The notes below the pieces were generated by a model that was not told where the DNA came from, ran no database searches, and saw only the letters and a list, made by a program, of their open reading frames with translations. Of a DNA stretch of 32,246 nt, positions 29,486 to 32,246 are shown one piece after another (the first letter of the stretch is position 1; each line of letters starts with the position of its first letter). This DNA comes from a virus. A program made the translations under genes and the position numbers. The stretch covers positions 1 to 32,246 of the IMG/VR virus record IMGVR_UViG_3300037189_014564. One strand, 5' to 3'.

Positions 29486-29943
29486 TGGCACTACCAACAA
29501 TCTCCCTTCAAGGGAACCTCACCGGAGACCCGGAGCTCCGAACGACGGCGTCCGGCAAATACGTCGTCTCGCTGCGCGTCGCCTGTAACGACCGTAAGAA
29601 AGACCAGACGACCGGCGAATGGGTCGACGGAGACACGCTCTACCTCGACGTCGTCTCCTGGAAGAACGCCGAAGCAATCAACAACACGCTCGGTCGCGGC
29701 GCGAAGGTTCTCATCGTCGGAACGCTAAAGCAACGAGAGTACGAAACGAAGGACGGGCAGAAGCGCACGGTCTACGAAGTAAACGCCGACCACGTCGCGC
29801 AAATCGTCGCCGACAAGTTCGGCGGGCCGGCAAGCATTACGAGCATCCCAGCTTCCGATCCGTGGGCGTCGACTCCCGTCGCCGAACCCGCTAACACGTC
29901 AAACCCCGACCCGTGGGGCAACGACCCGGACGTCCCGTTCTAA
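29485..29943 (+). CDS. ssb: single-stranded DNA-binding protein
   Basis: 152 aa. OB-fold SSB pattern: ISLQGNLTGDPELRTTASGKYVVSLRVACNDR, LYLDVVSWKNAEAINNTLGRGAKVLIVGTLKQREYETKDGQKRTVYEVNADHVAQI. The C-terminal tail is Pro/Asn-rich and ends DPDVPF, the acidic tip that recruits partner proteins. It coats single-stranded DNA in replication and recombination. Confidence 0.95.
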   Translation: MALPTISLQGNLTGDPELRTTASGKYVVSLRVACNDRKKDQTTGEWVDGDTLYLDVVSWKNAEAINNTLGRGAKVLIVGTLKQREYETKDGQKRTVYEVNADHVAQIVADKFGGPASITSIPASDPWASTPVAEPANTSNPDPWGNDPDVPF

Positions 29944-29952
29944 GGTAGAAGC

Positions 29953-30186
29953 ATGGGATTCTTAGACGACCTAACGCCGCCCGGCCCACCGGCGCGCACC
30001 TGCAAAGTCCGCACAATCGCAGACGAGCTAGACAAGACCGACCGCGAGAACCTCCACGCGGCGCTAGCGGACAAACGCTGGACGGATACCGGTCTCTCGA
30101 ACGAACTAACTACACGCGGTCTACCGATTAGCCGCGACTCCATAACCAAGCACAGGAAGAATCTCTGCTCATGCTCGACGACCTAA
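29953..30186 (+). CDS. small helix-turn-helix protein
   Basis: 77 aa with AAGGTAGAAG upstream. After FLDDLTPP and a basic CKVRTIADEL segment, residues about 40-68 look like a helix-turn-helix (KRWTDTGLSNELTTRGLPISRDSITKHRKNLC). Its N-terminus LDDLTPP is repeated at the start of the next protein. Overlaps that gene by 16 bases. Probably a small actinophage DNA-binding protein. Confidence 0.65.
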   Translation: MGFLDDLTPPGPPARTCKVRTIADELDKTDRENLHAALADKRWTDTGLSNELTTRGLPISRDSITKHRKNLCSCSTT

Positions 30187-31196
30187 CTCCACCGGAGCAA
30201 GAACCGGCGGACGTGAAGCTCCTCCGCTCCGCGCTCCGCCGGACACAGAAACAGCTGCTCGAAGCTAAAGACCGAACCGAGCACCTCGTCGAGGTAACTC
30301 GCTCCGCCGCGTTCGACGCTATGGTCGCGCTCGGAGGAGTAGAACCCGTCGCCGGCCCGCCCGTCGATCCGCGCAAGACCGGAGCAGAAGTCGCCCTCTG
30401 GGTAATGACCGACTGGCAAGGCGCAAAGAAGACCGTCTCCTACAACTCCGAGGTAATGCGCGAACGCGTCCTCCGGTTCGCGGAGAAGGCAGTCGCGATT
30501 ACCGATATCCAACGCTCGCACCACCCGGTAAAAGACGCCGTCCTAACCTTCGGCGGCGATATGGTCGAGGGACTCTTCAACTTCCCGACGCAAGCGTTCG
30601 AAATCGACGCAACTATCTTCGAGCAATACGTCAACGTCTCCCGCCTTATCGTCGACGTCGTCCGCTACGCGCTCGCGAACTACGAGAAGGTAACGGTCGT
30701 CGCCGAGTGGGGCAACCACGGACGTATCGGTTCGAAGCGAGACGCCGTCCCACGCTCGGACAACTTCGACCGCATGTGCTACGAGCTCGCCCGTCAGCTG
30801 CTCGCCGGAGAGAAGCGCCTAACCTGGCACGACTCTCCCGAAGACGTCCAACGAATCGAGATAGGCGCTTACCGAGCTCTCCTTATCCACGGCGACGAGG
30901 TCGGACGTAACGGATTCGCTTCGCCAATGACTATCGTCAACCACGTCAACCGCTGGCGCTCCGGCTCCTACCCGTGGGAGTTCCGCGACTGCTATATCGG
31001 TCACTACCACACCCACGCGGAATGGCCCATGGCGAACGGACAAGGCGCGGTCTATCAGACCGGCTCGACCGAGTCCGACAACCGCTACGCCGGAGTCATG
31101 CTCGCCGCTTCCGCCACGCCGTCGCAACGTCTTCACTTCATCGATCCGAAGAAGGGACGCGTAACCGCCGCCTACAAGGTCTGGCTCGATAGCTAG
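30171..31196 (+). CDS. metallophosphoesterase / DNA-repair exonuclease-like protein
   Basis: 341 aa. N-terminal LDDLTPP and a coiled coil (about 20-50), then a calcineurin-like phosphoesterase: TDWQGAK, FGGDMVEG, AEWGNHGRIG, LIHGDEVG and IGHYHTHAEW hold the metal-binding His/Asp/Asn set in order. Members include SbcD/Mre11-type nucleases and phosphatases; the context favours DNA processing. The RNA or DNA substrate cannot be told from sequence. Confidence 0.75.
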   Translation: MLDDLTPPEQEPADVKLLRSALRRTQKQLLEAKDRTEHLVEVTRSAAFDAMVALGGVEPVAGPPVDPRKTGAEVALWVMTDWQGAKKTVSYNSEVMRERVLRFAEKAVAITDIQRSHHPVKDAVLTFGGDMVEGLFNFPTQAFEIDATIFEQYVNVSRLIVDVVRYALANYEKVTVVAEWGNHGRIGSKRDAVPRSDNFDRMCYELARQLLAGEKRLTWHDSPEDVQRIEIGAYRALLIHGDEVGRNGFASPMTIVNHVNRWRSGSYPWEFRDCYIGHYHTHAEWPMANGQGAVYQTGSTESDNRYAGVMLAASATPSQRLHFIDPKKGRVTAAYKVWLDS

Positions 31197-31444
31197 TGAC
31201 CGAGCACAGCCGCGAGCTGACGCCCGACGTCGTCCTCTCCCTCGCTATCGAAGTCCTCAAGCAATGGGACAAAGCGACTCCCGGCTCGGACTGGATGCCG
31301 TCGACGCGAATGATGAACACCGTCCCGCACCTAATCGCGCTCCTCGAGCGAGCCCGCCTCGACCTCGACACTTACGCGCGGCTCGACGTCGTCGAAGAAG
31401 AAGTCGCGATAGCTCACGCGGTCGTCGGAGTAAAGCAATCGTGA
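31196..31444 (+). CDS. small hypothetical protein
   Basis: 82 aa from a GTG overlapping the previous TAG. All-helical with MNTVPHLIALLERARLDLDTYARLDVVEEEVAIAHAV. No ribosome binding site beyond coupling. Unknown function. Confidence 0.55.
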   Translation: MTEHSRELTPDVVLSLAIEVLKQWDKATPGSDWMPSTRMMNTVPHLIALLERARLDLDTYARLDVVEEEVAIAHAVVGVKQS

Positions 31445-31719
31445 ATACTCCGCCGCCTGGACAACCGGCTTGCGAAGGAGCCGACCCGCTGCTCTTCGAG
31501 TTCGACCTCTTCTACGACCAAGCAATGCAGATATGCGAAACGTGCCCCGTCCGCGCGTGGTGTCTCCGACAGGTCGACCCGGCCCGGCACACCTACTACG
31601 AAGGAGTCGCTGGCGGCTACCCGTGGCAGAACGGCTACCCGAACCTCCGCTATACGCAAGGCAAGTCGGAGACGCTAGACCCTATCCTCTCGAGCTACCT
31701 CTCTACCCGGAAGAAATGA
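31441..31719 (+). CDS. WhiB-family transcriptional regulator
   Basis: 92 aa from GTG 31441 (GTGA overlap). The four WhiB cysteines are visible: ACEG near residue 11, ICETC pair and WC at spacing CxxC-x5-C, which hold a 4Fe-4S cluster. GVAGGYPW is the G-rich turn that contacts the sigma factor. The basic C-terminus is short. WhiB proteins occur only in actinobacteria and their phages and can alter host transcription or superinfection. Confidence 0.85.
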   Translation: MNTPPPGQPACEGADPLLFEFDLFYDQAMQICETCPVRAWCLRQVDPARHTYYEGVAGGYPWQNGYPNLRYTQGKSETLDPILSSYLSTRKK

Positions 31720-31728
31720 ACCCACCTA

Positions 31729-32246
31729 ATGAACACCACCACGAAGCCGCTCCTCCGCCAGAACAGCGAACTGAAAGTCGACCGCATATGGAACTGGACT
31801 CTCCCAGCCTTCGCCGTCCGACTCTCCGACGGACGCACCCTAAACGTCTGCCCTAAAGCCGGAGCTTGCGCCAAGTTCTGCTACGCGCTAAACGGGACGT
31901 ACCTCTTCCGCAACGTACGATCCGCCCACGAACGTAACCTCGTAATGGTTCTCGACCGGCTCGACGAGTGGAAGGCGACGATGACCGCCGAGCTTCGACA
32001 CAAACGCTTCCGACCGAACGGCGTCGAACGCTTCCCGGAGTACGACCTTCAGCTCGACGAGTGGGCCGAAGAGTGGCGCAAGTCCGGCGGCGCGGCTATC
32101 CGAATCCACGACTCCGGGGACTTCTTCTCCGCCGACTACCTAAACGCGTGGCTCGATATCGCTCGAGAGCACCCGGACGTCCTCTTCTACGCCTACACGA
32201 AAGACGTCCGTATGTTCCGCGAACACGTCGTCGGCAAGGCACCGAC
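31729..32246 (+). CDS. GP88-like actinophage protein (3' end outside window)
   Basis: 172 codons visible, cut by the window end. VCPKAGACAKFCYALNGTYLF (about residues 41-61) with a C-x5-C-x3-C set, then SAHERNLVMVLD, AIRIHDSGDFFSADYLNAWLDIA and LFYAYTKDVRMF match the mycobacteriophage GP88 family. The Cys set and strand/helix order recall radical-SAM-like enzymes, but no function is established. No strong ribosome binding site before the ATG. Confidence 0.8.
   Translation, partial: MNTTTKPLLRQNSELKVDRIWNWTLPAFAVRLSDGRTLNVCPKAGACAKFCYALNGTYLFRNVRSAHERNLVMVLDRLDEWKATMTAELRHKRFRPNGVERFPEYDLQLDEWAEEWRKSGGAAIRIHDSGDFFSADYLNAWLDIAREHPDVLFYAYTKDVRMFREHVVGKAP

Noticed and set aside
1-32246. CRISPR arrays, insertion sequences and rRNA
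   Set aside because: I saw no regularly spaced repeats, transposase genes or rRNA signatures.

Overview
The window reads as most of the genome of a temperate, long-tailed (siphovirus-type) phage or prophage of an actinobacterium. The base composition is GC-rich. The actinobacterial assignment rests on a WhiB-type four-cysteine regulator, a mycobacteriophage GP88-like protein, a Mom-like modification enzyme beside a ParB-like nuclease-domain protein, and the overall gene order. A micrococcal host (Microbacterium or a relative) is my guess, not something shown. The right edge cuts through the GP88-like gene. The left edge lies about 100 bases before the first gene.

Layout. Positions 103-20273, rightward, are the late genes: a small Cys-containing protein, a ParB-like domain protein, a Mom-like enzyme whose 3' end contains a tRNA-Gly(TCC), small and large terminase, portal with a long C-terminal extension, a prohead protease fused to a Dps-like ferritin domain, HK97-type capsid, head-tail connectors, major tail protein, tail assembly chaperone with a -1 frameshift, tape measure, three tail-tip proteins, and a lysis cassette with an M15 peptidase, holin, CHAP hydrolase and a membrane coiled-coil protein. 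Positions 20274-20617 are non-coding and hold convergent terminators, candidate integrase arm sites, an attP core identical to the 3' half of a tRNA-Cys(GCA), and a canonical bacterial parS palindrome. Leftward from 22071 to 20618 are an Xre-type repressor and, overlapping it by ATGA, a tyrosine integrase. Rightward from 22214 are the early genes: excisionase-like protein, winged-helix and zinc-finger DNA-binding proteins, HNH endonuclease, RusA resolvase, YqaJ exonuclease, RecT/Bet annealing protein, a C5 cytosine methyltransferase split over two overlapping frames, many small proteins, SSB, a metallophosphoesterase, WhiB and GP88.

How they work together. Repressor, integrase, excisionase-like protein and attP form the lysogeny switch. 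Exonuclease, annealing protein, SSB and RusA form a homologous recombination set. Mom-like and C5 methyltransferase proteins probably protect phage DNA from restriction. Genes are packed with ATGA, TAATG and GTGA overlaps, indicating translational coupling.

Most unusual items: a protease-Dps fusion with an exact Dps ferroxidase spacing and a possible internal start; a host-type parS site beside attP; a tRNA lying in frame within the end of the Mom-like gene; two apparently genuine coding frames overlapping in the methyltransferase; and a CGTGACAC motif found seven times, only in the late half, at gene starts and just after terminators.
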